Under the pieces are notes generated by a model that saw nothing but the letters and a program-made list of their open reading frames with translations, was not told the DNA's origin and searched no databases. The translations under genes and the position numbers were made by a program. Source: Engraulis encrasicolus (taxonomy: Eukaryota > Chordata > Actinopteri > Clupeiformes > Engraulidae). Taken from it: a stretch of DNA of 64,000 bases. Of this stretch, positions 46,955 to 59,500 are shown in pieces. The first letter of the stretch is position 1; each line of letters starts with the position of its first letter. The stretch is taken from the NCBI RefSeq assembly GCF_034702125.1, contig NC_085868.1, forward strand, positions 32,521,086-32,585,085, written 5' to 3'.

Positions 46955-47100
46955 CCCCTCCTAACGACAACTTCAGAAAAATGTTTTGGCGAGTCAACCC
47001 TCAGTCCGTGTTCTTAGATACTTGAGAAAAAGGACGGGCAGATTCCCCTCGTCTTCGAAGTTGTAGCTGGAAGAACCACCCTATCGTTAGGGAGTGTCAA
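46955..47100 (-). promoter_or_regulatory. probable lims1 5' UTR and core promoter
   Basis: Sequence immediately upstream of the exon 1 ATG on the minus strand, with an in-frame stop close by. It is moderately GC-rich compared with its surroundings and free of microsatellites. No TATA box was recognised. The transcription start cannot be placed by eye. Confidence 0.35.
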
Positions 47101-47553
47101 CAAGTTGTTGAACGCCCAAACATGGGTTGGGTGGGTTATCATGTAATTAGGGGATAATTGCCCCCAATGTCACTGCTATTTATGCATTAATTCATCTGTT
47201 TACGTGAACTAAAAAGAGATGTATCAGCCATTTGCACTCGGACCAATCAAAGACAGATGTAGGTATCGTCTGCGTTTGTACTTAAAACCACAGCGTTATT
47301 GCAAACCCCCAAGTGTGTTGCCGCCTACGTTTACATTACAGGGCTGCATAGACTTTTCCGTGTGCATCACATTTCAGATTTAGCATGAGTTCTATTCGGT
47401 AAGGTTTGTTTTATTTATTTGTTTGTTTATTTGTTTACTTTTTAATTATTTTTTATTTGCTGTAGCCTATTGCTTGGATGATTGATTGCACCTCATAGTC
47501 ATAATTAGCCCTATGGAAAAGTATCCTACCATAAAAACATTCAACTCCTATTA

Positions 47554-47667
<114 letters not shown>

Positions 47668-47843
47668 AACCACTGGAAAAGCTACTGTGAACTGCCTTAT
47701 TTTTTTTATTATTTTTTTTTAAACTGAGGGACTTCTACAATGCACAATACTTAGAACTACTTTGGATCTTTTATGTGTACTGATGAACATGTTTATCTTG
47801 ACTTTTTGTGTGTATGTATGCAACATGATGCCCTACAAGGACC

Positions 47844-48222
<379 letters not shown>

Positions 48223-48378
48223 TGTGTGACGATATACTTTTACTGTAATGTGCATTTATGTGTATAAGCTCTTTGTGTATGTTTGGATTTGTGTATTTAT
48301 GTAAGCTGACAGACACCTTAATTTCCTTCGGGATTAATAAAAGTACTCTACTCTACTCTACTACTCTACACATACACA

Positions 48379-48379
<1 letters not shown>

Positions 48380-48461
<82 letters not shown>
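48380..48461. repeat. (CA)n microsatellite
   Basis: Pure CA. It is preceded by attaataaaagtactctactctactc, which looks like the tail of a retroposon with a (TCTAC)n end. Confidence 0.9.
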
Positions 48462-48464
<3 letters not shown>

Positions 48465-49369
48465 CTTGTGCAAGCACGCACGCACACGCACACACAATGA
48501 GGTTGATATCGAAATGTCATTAATCCAAATGCAATAGATTTATATATTTTTTCTAATAATGTTTTCCGTGTGAGAAATAGGCCTACAAAACTAGGTTTCC
48601 TTTTCAGAAGCCCTCGATGTAAATTTCCACAGTTGGATTGATGATTATAGAAAATTTCCATTAGAATGAAACTGTCTATGTTGGGTGCGTAGGCTTATGT
48701 CTATCAATGTTGGGTCCCTCTCTGTGTCGGCCCCTAAAAAGTAATCGCATGCATCTCATAGACATAGCCGAGTCAAGGGACATTTCCAAAACCTTAAAAA
48801 CAGCGAGCCAGATGTTTTATCCTCAATCCACCAGTGGGTGGCAAACTCATCTAAGAAAACAAGATATAGGCCTATAGATAGAATAATAGAATAAACTGGG
48901 GGATAGTTTTGACTCTGCATGGTGGTTTGCTGGGATGAGATGGTCACATTATTCAGTCTGATTATTTTGCAAAATGCCATTTTTAGCACTGAATTAGAGT
49001 GTCAGAAGACAAACATATTTACAGTAGCCTAAGATCCTGAAAATGTCAAATGTTATTTTCTTTAGTCCTTTAATGAAATATTTTCTGTTCATGGGTATGC
49101 CAACATCTTTCGTAACTTCCAAAAGCTACTGTGCACTCAGATATTAGTTGCAGTGAATCACCATCTTCTGCATTGATGTGCTGTCACGAAATGGGTAAAC
49201 TAAAAACACAACTCCTGTTGTTCATGAATAACCATTTATACTTTCCAGATGGCATTAGGACATTAATAGATTGCAATTTCAATATCAAATGCTAAGTGAA
49301 TCCACTTTGCATTGCAAGGAGATGGGGCCACTTAACCAGACTGGAAGGAAGTGTAGAGTGCAAAGTTGT

Positions 49370-49702
49370 TTAAAGGTGCACTGTGTACGTTTTTTTTTGC
49401 TGTTTCTTTCCAGATAAGAATTCATGCCGCCCATTCACAAATGTTACATTTTTAACAAATGCTTATCACCACCCTCCAAGTATTCATTATGACCGAGAAA
49501 TTTGCACTTTTCATGCATGAAAAGATGCATCTCCTCCATGTCTGCCATTTTGAATTATATAAGAAATAGACATTTTTAACCGCAAAACGTACTGTACTTT
49601 GGTCATACTAGTAAATAGTAGGTGCTTATTTAGTAAATGTTCATGACAAGATCAAATGAGCAGCATGCAATGCCAACTCTGGCCACCATCCTAGTGCACC
49701 TT
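49370..49702. mobile_element. TIR element (TTAAAGGTGCACTG)
   Basis: Left ttaaaggtgcactgtgta; right tctggccaccatcctagtgcacctt. The right arm is the inverse of the widespread fish aggtgcact type; the arms are diverged. Confidence 0.55.
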
Positions 49703-50470
49703 GTGCTGAGAAGATACTGTACATTGCTATGTCTGTGTATCGGTCTGTCAATTGGAAACTGGTGTAACCGACTATCTGGTGTCACCATAACCCCAGATGT
49801 CTTCTTAGCTGTACATCATGTCTGAATATGACTCTTGTTCCAAAAGGGTAGGGGATGGGTAAGGTTTAGGGTCAATGTCATTGCTCTTGGTGCCATCTCA
49901 TGTGGCGACTGGTAAAAACTAAATTCTATGAATCTAAATGAAGAGTGGCATTTACCTACGATCAATCACCGTTGGTCCAGTTGTTATGGATACCAGATAG
50001 TCTGTGACACCGGTTTGCTTTTTGGAGGGCTTTTACAACGAAGAAGTAGACAGGTCCGGTTCTTGTCCATCCTTTCCTTATTGTGCATAAAGAAATTGTC
50101 TTCTGTAGGCATAACATTGTACATCTGACTGAGCACAGCTGATATTGTGTTTACATACTGACTCCCCGTGAACAATCATTGTCAATGTAAATGCTTTATT
50201 TCACTTGGCACTCTAATTCTGTGGGACTTTCAGGCGTTACTGTTGCACCCAAGACATTTGGCGCCCTAGGCGACCGCCTTGTCTGCCTATGCCCATCGCC
50301 GGCCCTGGCAGTAGAGCAGGCAAACTTTTCAACTCACTGACTCCGGGTGCTTTCCTATTCTGCGTTGCTCAAGTTCAAGGGCAGGTGATCCCCTTTCCCA
50401 ATGCACCAAATTGATCAAGGGTTTATGTGCTTCAAATTATTAAACTGCTGTATTTTCTCAATTTCTATTG

Positions 50471-51094
50471 CAGTGGTTCCCAACCTATGGGTCGCCAAAG
50501 ATCCACAGAGGGTCGCGAAGCCTTCTTGATTTTAAGGGGTTTCATTTTAAATACCATATACGGTAGCCCATGTTGAATAAATGACAAAGCATTTAACTAT
50601 ATGCAAGAAGCAACACATTTTGGTAACACTTTATTTTAGGGATATATCTATTAGCACTAATACATACAATGTGCCTGTATAAGTAACTTGTAAGGCATGT
50701 ACAAAGCAAAATCAAACATTTGTTAGGCATGTATTCGCAAATGTCTTGTTCATGCACAATAAGGGATTTATTACCAATTTAACCTTAAGGACCTAGTAGG
50801 CCTTAGTGTTTGCTTAGTACATGCCTTACAAGTTACTTATGCAGGCATTAACATTGTATGTATTAGTGCTTATAGTATCCCTAAAATAAAGTGTTACCCA
50901 AAATTTACGTGCTACATTAAACATTTATTCTATATTTGACTAAAGACGAATTGAGGAAAAAAATAAAATGAGTTTTCACAGGAAACAGAGGGCATCATGT
51001 GACTCCCTCTCGTGCGGGCGCTTGCGCAATTGGGTCACCAATGCTTACAATCGTAAAAACATGGGTCCCTGAAGAAAAAGGTTGGGAACCACTG
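50471..51094. mobile_element. hAT-like MITE, same family as 12736, with a nested element
   Basis: Same TIRs in the opposite internal orientation. Target duplication TTCTATTG exact on both sides. A second TIR element sits inside at 50622-50898. Confidence 0.85.
50622..50898. mobile_element. TIR element (GGTAACACTTTATTTTAGGG family) nested in a MITE
   Basis: Ends GGTAACACTTTATTTTAGGG and its inverse. Related sequence occurs at 7130-7224 and 53355-53849. Confidence 0.75.
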
Positions 51095-52689
51095 TTCTAT
51101 TGGATGATCCTGAAAATCTTCCGTGATGCAGGCCATCTCAGGCTGACCATGACCCTCCCGATATGTTCAGAGGTGCTGCACTGCTATGAATCTTGGGGTC
51201 CCTAAAACGAAATGATGCTGTGGCCCCCACTATCTAAAAGTCCCCTGTGGGTCATCTTGATCATGCAGGGGTATAAGGGGATACGCCCTGACTGGGGAGA
51301 ACGTGAACGAAACTGGGGAGAGATATTCATCACCAGCCTACCATCCATCCAAGAAGAGTAAAAGGCCCAAGTCAATTAAGTCATTATACCACCCTCAGTA
51401 GGCTACTACCAATAACCAGATCTATCCGATATAACTCCCCAATAATGTTAATATAGACCTATGTATTTTTACCTGATATCAAAACCTTGTGTATTAAAGA
51501 AAACCAGTGAAATGGTCAGTGTGCGGGAGCTTTTTCAAATTGTCTGCTGAGTGACCGATGGGCTATGTCCGACGCACCTGCCAGCTGAGATGTGCGCGGG
51601 GAAAAAATCCAAGTTTAATGTTAATATATAGGCTACTACCTACTATATGTGTCCTGATTCTGATCCCCACAATAGTAACCCCATAGGTACAACACTAGTA
51701 CTAACCCCACACCATGTGCACCTGTACCTGCACATGTCTGGGGAGACTGCTTTGCTGTGACACATCTCAAGACATAAGTGACATGGCATCTTTTCCGACT
51801 TTGGCAGATGAGCACAGCACATCAGCACATCACAGCACAAGCTGCAATTGTATTGTCTCAACTCTGTTGGATGCAATCAGTGTAGGCTACAGATGAGATC
51901 AAAGAAGACACAATGAGAACAAAACAAAACCGTTAGTCTCCTGGCGAATGCTGCATGTGAGATGTTGCCACTGTCGACATGCATCACTATGTACCCCCAC
52001 TCTACTGAGACAGCAGACAATTACTCTGTAGCCTACAAGCTCTGAACAGAGTATTTTCGAAATAAAAACTGCTGTATTTCTATGCTCTTTCAGAACATTA
52101 TTTCTGGACATGTGCACCTTGTAGTTGTTGTTCCGAATGTTCCAGATCAAAATCACAAACAGATAATAAAATGTACAAAATGATCCACATATATTTTCTA
52201 TAAACCCTAGCAAATATTTGTGTTGACTAATAAAAGAAATTGCATGCCGGTCTTTATACAATCAGCAGGATGTAGGCCTACGTTAGTGACGAGTTTACAG
52301 TAAACAGCATTCAGACATGATCTTGTCACCTTCAAGTGTGACTGTGGATAGAGCCGAGGTGATTTTGTTGCTATGGATACGATGGTGTAAACACTTCTGA
52401 AAGTGACAGGGAATTATGATTCCAATTAATATTCATACATATTAGGTCTTCCTGATGGACAGATTAATACTGGTGAAGATAATGCTAGTGTCAACATGCA
52501 TGTAATTCATTCTTTCATTACTGTTATTTTGAGTGGTCTTCTATTTATCAGTGAAATGGAAATTGTAGGTCTAGGCTTAGCTCCTTTATGATGAAAGAAC
52601 TTTAATAATAGTAGACAGTGATTTAAATCTTCTACAAGAATGCTGTGCATAACTCCTGAGAAGTATCTCTCCTAATAGCCTATGAGAAG

Positions 52690-53224
52690 TTTCCTGGTGA
52701 ACCAGAAGCTATGTGTTGACGCCCAGGGGGCTGGGCTACACAATCCTTCTGGTACACCAGTGATTCGCTCTCCTCCTCCGTTTTCGAAATAACCGGGGCA
52801 GCACGACGAATCAGGATCGTAGGGAGGGATTTCAGTGGGTATGACGTTTATCGAACGCAACACCCTCCCCCAGGGTAGTTCGGCTGTGCCCGCCCCCTCC
52901 CTGAATCACAACAGTAATGGCGGCGTGCGAGGAGTTATCATGCGTCGGGATGGAAGCAGCAATTTCAGCGGTGTTATCCAAAATACCTCAAATTGATTTT
53001 CTAAAGGACGTTGTTCTGTTTTGGTTCCCGACCTGGCGGCGCTTACGTGACGACACGTCCTACGTCACAAAGCTTCAACGTGAGTGGTCGAAGTGTCATG
53101 TCATTCATATGAGGTTGCTCCAACCGCGTGAAAGCATCTTTTGACTAAACCCCGCCTGCGGAGAGGCGTAAAAGGGCAGTGTGCCAGTAGCCTGTTACTT
53201 ACAGGCTACTGGTTCACCAGGAAA
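52690..53224 (+). mobile_element. TIR element carrying a small ORF
   Basis: TIRs TTTCCTGGTGAACCAG (52690-52705) and CTGGTTCACCAGGAAA (53209-53224). ATGAGAAG flanks both sides, with one extra base on the right. The interior is more CpG-rich than its surroundings and contains the ORF at 52917-53144. Confidence 0.7.
52917..53144 (+). CDS. small ORF inside the TIR element, function unknown
   Basis: 75 codons starting MAACEELSCVGMEAAISAVL in a good Kozak context (taATGG). I do not recognise a family with confidence. The first 30 residues look protein-like; the rest may be noncoding read-through. It could be the 5' exon of an autonomous transposon gene or a captured host exon. No splice donor was confirmed. 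Confidence 0.25.
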   Translation: MAACEELSCVGMEAAISAVLSKIPQIDFLKDVVLFWFPTWRRLRDDTSYVTKLQREWSKCHVIHMRLLQPRESIF

Positions 53225-53354
53225 GATGAGAAGGACTTGCTTGAATTAAGGCTAATGTAGTTTATGTGCAGTTCCTTTTCTTTCCCAATTTCCCCCTTAG
53301 GCCTATCTTTATTAGGGATCATCCAGAAGGAGCCTATGATTTAATGTACAAAAA

Positions 53355-53849
53355 GGTAACACAATTTTACTGTTACATGTATTAGCACTGACACATACAA
53401 TGTTAATGCCTGTATAAGTAACTTGTAAGGCATGTACGTACTTGGCTAAATCAAACATTTGTTAGGCATTGTTGAGTAGCGTATGCTTCTCTTGCCAGGA
53501 TGTAGGCTACCAGTGCCTACATGGCAAATTGTTTGCATGACGATGAGGTTGGCCTGTCATTTTTGCGTATTCCACATCTGTTTTCACACTGTTCAGGGTT
53601 TGTTCACACACCGAGCTTATACACATTGTATTCTGCACTTACTACTTACTAATAAATAAATATCTAGGCTTACTGGTCCTTACTAAGGTTATATTAGTAA
53701 TAAATCCCTAATTGTGCATGAACAAGACATTTGTGAATGCCTAACAAATGTTGATTTTGCTTAGTACATGCCTTACAAGTTACTCAAACAGATAGGCTAT
53801 TAACATTGCATGTATTAATGCTAATAGATGTAACACTAAAAGTGTTACC
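53355..53849. mobile_element. TIR element, GGTAACAC family
   Basis: Inverted ends ggtaacac and gtgttacc. The subterminal stretch aagtaacttgtaaggcatgt and its inverse appear as in 50622-50898. Confidence 0.65.
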
Positions 53850-54455
53850 AAAATAATGTTTCTAATTGATTAGGTGACACTAAGTGTCTTTCATTGCCTT
53901 ATCTAGCTGCTGAGCCAAAATGACAGTGGGTGACAATCAAGCCAGAACAAAAACCATCAGGCTTTCAAACACAAGTGGAGCACCCAAACCCTATCTCCTC
54001 ATTGCCGCCATCCCCTGTGATTTTGTAAGAGTTTAATTACAGGCGGCCAGATAGCTTCATCACCAAAGTCTGCCTTCATCTTTAATACGCTTACAGAAAT
54101 GATTGCATGTATTTGGCTGTCTATTTATTTTGTTGTTGTGTTGTGTCATTGTTGTATGGCATCCTTCCTGTTTTCTCTTCTTATCTTTGCATTCTACTTG
54201 GCATTTTTGTCCAAATAGAGACACACCGAGCAGTCTCCCTAACTTGTAATCATGTAATGATTGAAAACACAAGACACAGGAGGAGGAGGGCGTGGGCAGC
54301 CCAATAAGTAAGGACAGTCAGCTGGAACTGCTATAGACAGTGTGAGTAAAAGCCATTGGTAGATTTTTTTTTTCATTTGATATATACTTTCCACACATGG
54401 CCAGATTATCCATAAGGGCCACTGACACAGTGCACCAACCATTTTTGAATATGGT

Positions 54456-54699
54456 CAGGGCTGGACTGAGACCACAAAGCCGGCCCGGGCATTTTTGGCA
54501 TAGACCACCAGCCCTTCACCCAAATCCGCCATTACTACAGTTATGATTGCCTTGGTCACCAAGGCTGTCCCATTTAAATTGTGGGCCGGTCTCTGGGAAA
54601 AATTTAAACAGACAAAGAAACAAACAAGAACTATCAGACCCTGGTGACTGTTGGCCCACCAGGAAAATGCCCTGTATTCCAGATTACCAGTCCAGCCCT
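54456..54699. mobile_element. hAT-like MITE, uninterrupted copy of the 3673 family
   Basis: CAGGGCTGGACTG at one end, CCAGTCCAGCCCT at the other. Target duplication AATATGGT / AATATTGT. Confidence 0.75.
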
Positions 54700-55544
54700 A
54701 ATATTGTTCATAGGGATCACCACTGAGGTACAGTGACCAGGGGCACTACATTATCTTAATGCAGTCCTGCACCTGTATTCAGATATAGCATTGAGATTAC
54801 ACATCGCCAGGGGCGAACATCCAGTGTGCACTGTGCAGACTGTAAATGCAGGCTGTAAATGTTTTTTTTATTGTTTTCATTCCACGAAAATGTGTGAAAC
54901 TTTATTGAGACGTGTGGCCCTTTTTGTTTTAGTAAGACGATTTCACGAAATTAATCTTTACTTCCTGTGAGGGTGGAGAAGGGTTTCCCTCATAATCACG
55001 AATAAGCTCCATACATCCTTCTGCAAAAAAAATATATATTCCTCAGATGCCAAATCGATCTACAAACCTCAATCACACACCAACCAGCATAAAAGGGGAT
55101 TTATTGATCCCATTCCAGATTCATGGTGGGTGTGAATAAACTTGACAGGGAAAAAAAGATCTTTTCCATGTGATTATACTGTATTCTCTGTTATAAAGGA
55201 TCACAATGACTTACCCAGCCAATAAAAAGTCTTGGTGACATCATACCTGTAAGCCGTGGCACCTCACAAAGCATACAAAGCATTCGCATGTTCACTCAAT
55301 TTGCTTTTGCTGAGGTTCTTGAACATCTCCTTGCCTCGTGTGCAATAGTGATTCGGGCACACTGACTCATTGCGAATATCAATAGACAGGGCTGTTTTTG
55401 TCCCCAAAGGGGGCTGATGCTAATCTCGCACACACATAATTACTTTCTGCAGGGTGAGGTGCACGCTAACAATGTGTGCAACCCAGAAGTTAACTCAGAC
55501 AGACTTGAATGCAAGACCTGAGCTCATTTCACCTCAACCCCAAC

Positions 55545-55967
55545 TAGAGATGCACCGGATCCTGATTTTTAGGATCCTGCCGGATACCGGAACCACTGCT
55601 TAAGTTCCTGCCGGATCCGGAACCGGATACCGGATCCTACGAAAGGGTTGAAACACATAGCCAACTCGCACACGTGGGCCCTTTTACGTACGTTGGCGCA
55701 AACTATTTTTAAGACTCATTGGCTTACTGCCACACTGCCTTCAACAGCCGCTTCCAAAGGGCTTTCATTCCATGCAGCGATTGGGGTTGTGAAAGACTGA
55801 CTGAAAAGCCAATGCTACGTAAAAAATAGAGATGCCCCAGGTCCTGATTATTAGGTAACTGCCGGATACCGGATCCACTGCTTAAGAGCCTGCCGGATCC
55901 GGATAGTCTGAAAAACCCTATTATCCTGCCGGATCCGGAACCGGATCTTGGATCCTGTACATCTCTA
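55545..55967. mobile_element. hAT-like MITE (TAGAGATGCACCGGATCC)
   Basis: Left TAGAGATGCACCGGATCC, right GGATCCTGTACATCTCTA. Exact duplication ACCCCAAC. A partial second left end lies inside at about 55829, so it holds an internal duplication. Confidence 0.9.
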
Positions 55968-55972
55968 ACCCC

Positions 55973-55975
<3 letters not shown>

Positions 55976-56030
<55 letters not shown>
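55976..56030. repeat. (CA)n microsatellite
   Basis: Follows directly on the right target duplication of the MITE at 55545-55967. Confidence 0.95.
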
Positions 56031-56033
<3 letters not shown>

Positions 56034-57141
56034 CACTACACTACACTGCACAAATACACCCTCCAGTCCAGGTTCACGATACGCCTCCCCTCAACAAACC
56101 CATCCCCATGTACCTCCTGGAGTGCGGTCAATGCGGCGAACATTTTGTAGCTTTCAGAATCACATCCCATCGATCAAACGCATCTCTGGACCAGCCCCAA
56201 GATCTCTATCTTTTTTTTCCTTGATGCTCTTTTCTGTTTGTTTTTTTCCTCGAGTAATGACTACTAGGGCTCCCTGCCACAGAAACGCCTCCATGATGCC
56301 TTCTTCAGCACTTTTGTAGACCACTTTGACTGCCTTTATCTGGGTGGGTTGCTGAAGAAGAAAAAGTGTATGTTTTTTTTTTTCAACCAGCTCTTGTTCT
56401 TTTATGTCTATGCACTATTGTACACTATTGTACACTATTGTACACTATAGCACATATACATTGCACTCAGTCAAGTAAGGCAAGCATACCGTTGCCGCAT
56501 GCCAATTTTCTGGCTGTTTCTGTTGCAGTAGCCTCACAATGTACAACGCTACAATAGTCATTGAAAATACTTTTTCTAGGTTCCAGCCTTTTCACCTTCT
56601 CTGAATTTGCCATACTATCAGCGCACCTAATCTTTGGTACTACTACGACATTACACAGAGCCTTCAGCAATACATATGGCACAAGTCATTGATAATGGCA
56701 AATTGGCCTTGTCCTAACGCATTTAATTGAGGCTTTACCTCGACTGGGCCACACCTTCTGTTAGGCTGCTCAATTTTTTTTGCTGCTCAAGTCAAGTCTG
56801 GCAAACATGGCTATCTCTGCCAGTTCAGACATGCCTAAATTCTGGGAACTGCATGCCGTCATTTCTGTACTGTGATGAGAGGTAAGCAAGCTGCAGTCGG
56901 AGGGGTGTCGTCTGAATTCAGATGGTAAATTATTGGAGTAAGTGATGTGATTGGTTGTACCTTCGTTCCCAGTCCTTTTGATAGCTTTGAGATGTGAGCT
57001 CACACTGCAGACTTGGACAGCCTACTAGAAGAGCAAAATTTGAATCAACCTGGATGCCTGGATGAATCTGGATGAATTTGAATCAACCTGGATGCCTGGA
57101 GCCTGGATGGATCAACCAGCAGCACAAGAGTAAATCCTAAT

Positions 57142-57382
57142 GTGGCGTGGAGTGAAGTGGCTGCTACCCCACCCTGGATCCTGGCACAGGGCACCCGCAG
57201 GAGGAACCGCTGTAAACAGATTCCTGAAAATGCTGCTACTAACGCCAAGCCTCGTCTGAATCTTATCAAAGGGAAGAAGAAATGTGGTATTGTTGGGACT
57301 GGTACTGGTGGAGACATTCAAGTCATTAAGTGTAAACTGGTGAGTGTCTTTGCAACAAAATTCTCACCTGATTTAGACTCAG
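57142..57382 (+). pseudogene. LINE ORF1, upstream piece
   Basis: Open frame with RRRNRCKQIPENAATNAKPR and KGKKKCGIVGTGTGGD, a basic region suited to RNA binding. It is cut at 57383 by the TIR element. The true start may be further upstream. Confidence 0.55.
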
Positions 57383-59234
57383 TGGCCCTCATTTATCAAA
57401 GCAGCGTAGGACAAAAATCGTTGTGCGTACGCTCTTTTCTACGACCGGTTGGCATTTATCAAATCTCATCGTAAGCGCAGGAAAAATGAAATCTGTACGG
57501 CTGCTCTCAGACGGTGTACGCAGTTTTCAAGTTGGACTTGAGATGACCAGAGGTGGAAAGAGTACAGAAAATGTGTACTCAAGTAAAAGTATCTTCACTT
57601 TGCCTAAATTCTACTCAAGTAGAAGTAAAAGTACCTATCTAAAAATCTACTCAAGTAAAAGTAAAAAGTACTTCACTTAAAATGTAATTTGAGTAAAAAG
57701 TACTTAGTTACTTTTAATTAGCTTTCCTCTTGAGAATGTCATGTTTATTTTTCTTGAATATCGTCCTCCATAACCTCTATCTCTTGCTTGGCACCAGCCA
57801 TCATCCAACACATTGATACAAGATAGTAAACTAGTGGAAATGCTGTGTGCCATCCTGCACAATCTTTCATTTTCGGCGGATTGTGGTATTATTGTGCATG
57901 GCATTTAGTCTCTCAGTCATTTTTTTTACTCAGTACTCAGGCCAGGTTCCAGTGTAATTGAGTAAAGTACTTGGGTCAAAATGTACTCGAGTACAAGTAA
58001 AAGTATTAATTTAGAAANATACTTAAAAANTACAAAGTATTCATAAAAGCTACTCAAGTACAATATTGAGTAAAAGTAATAAGTTACTTTTCCACCCCTG
58101 GAGATGACTATGATCACCAACTTGAGCAGCAGTTGTAGCGCAACAACTCATTATCATAAATATGTGGCCTACATAATTACAAAATGTTTTTACATTGTAT
58201 ATTTTGGCTATAAGCCAACGTCTACCTGTTTGAATTGGTGCACCCTTCATGACAGCGCTGCGTTAATTTGGCATAGGAACAAGAGACTTCTAATTTGTGA
58301 TTTGACGTGATGTGTGAATATTTGTGCAATATAGGCCTACAGCCGCGGAATGTGCCTTCAGTCGTGGGATGAATGACCGACGTCCGTTCTTTTTAACAGC
58401 TGGGAGTTCATGCGCACATCAATCAATAACCTACAGACAGTAGCCTAATAATCTCCTGGTTGAGTTTCAACGTTTGATCGCACACAACTACTATCCGAAT
58501 ATAGGCTACACCACGTGTGTGTCCTATAACATTTTATAGTCGTCCACCACTCCATAGGTGGTAAAAGGGCCTATCCAGTCGAAGGACTGGAGCGCTGGAG
58601 AGAAGCAGGGCGCACATGAGCGCGAGAAGGATGTAGCGCACTGGACATGTACAACTCTCCTTCCCCAACCAATTGTTTGGGCACTGTTTGTTGGCCAGTT
58701 TCACGTAGGACCCTTTTCTTGACCTCGTTTACAAAAGATAATCATATTTAATTTTCATATATTTAAATAATATTCATTAAAAAATATCTTCATTATGTCT
58801 ACTGTAGTCAATCAAACATTTCATTGTGGGCTAACCATCATTATTTGGAAATCAATCTCTACCCCTTCCATATTGAGAACCGAAACAGTGTTGACTACTG
58901 CTGTTGATTATTTCCACGTGTTATTTTGTTGTCTACCTCGCGTAAAGCCTAATTTCAAACTGTCAATCAAACAGAAACATGGATGTTTTAGCCGGTATGC
59001 GTCTCTCCATGTCGCAAACTCAGGGGTGCGGTCTCCTTCCCGCCGGTTTAGAGAAGGTGTGATTATTCTAATTACGATGGTTTTCAGACGCTGGATTTAT
59101 CAACAGCCGCTCGCTCTTGCGATGAGATTGGAGAGGTACACATGTTTAGTAAATCTCACGTGAGCCTCGTCGTACGACGGGATCTGCGCTCATTTCTGCG
59201 ATGGTTTCTACGCAAGTTTGATAAATGAGGGCCA
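57383..59234. mobile_element. 1.85-kb TIR element inside LINE ORF1
   Basis: TIRs TGGCCCTCATTTATCAAA and TTTGATAAATGAGGGCCA, perfect over 18 bp. AGACTC lies close to both ends. Further internal copies of tttatcaa and acgcaggaa type motifs occur near both ends. No transposase was recognised; the 122-codon frame at 58795 has no known motif. Confidence 0.8.
57548..58100. mobile_element. hAT-like element nested in the 1.85-kb element
   Basis: Ends CAGAGGTGGAAAGAGTAC and TTACTTTTCCACCCCTG. Exact 8-bp duplication GAGATGAC at 57540-57547 and 58101-58108. The interior is made of ctcaagtaaaagta repeats. Unresolved bases at 58018 and 58030. Confidence 0.9.
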
Positions 59235-59495
59235 GAGACTCTGACTAGTTACATGGAAAACAAACTTGAACGCAAGGTCACCTGTCAAAAGCTAGAGACT
59301 GTGCATACTCGATTCAGTTCATTTAAAATAACTGCTGAATGTAAAGAAGTGAGTGAGATGTATAATCCAGAGCTGTGGCCAGAGGGTACTTTTGTGCGCA
59401 GATTCTATGAGGCACGCAAACCCAAGTCCACTGTGGGGCCATTGGCAATGATGGATGTGCCTTCAGGGGCTGAGGTGCATGAAGCCCAGTGTTAG
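59235..59495 (+). pseudogene. LINE ORF1, downstream piece
   Basis: Continues ORF1 after the insert: KVTCQKLETVHTRFSSFKIT, then YNPELWPEGTFVRRFYEARK, ending at TAG/TAA near 59495. The WPEG-FVRRFYE motif is a recurrent C-terminus of fish LINE ORF1 proteins. Confidence 0.6.
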
Positions 59496-59500
59496 CCACA

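Larger units (their letters stand above)
48462..52689. other. intergenic upstream of lims1, no gene seen
   Basis: Apart from the MITEs at 49370 and 50471, no exon, splice-site pair or repeat was recognised. AT-rich with frequent TAGGCCTA and GTAGGCTA words. Confidence 0.45.
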
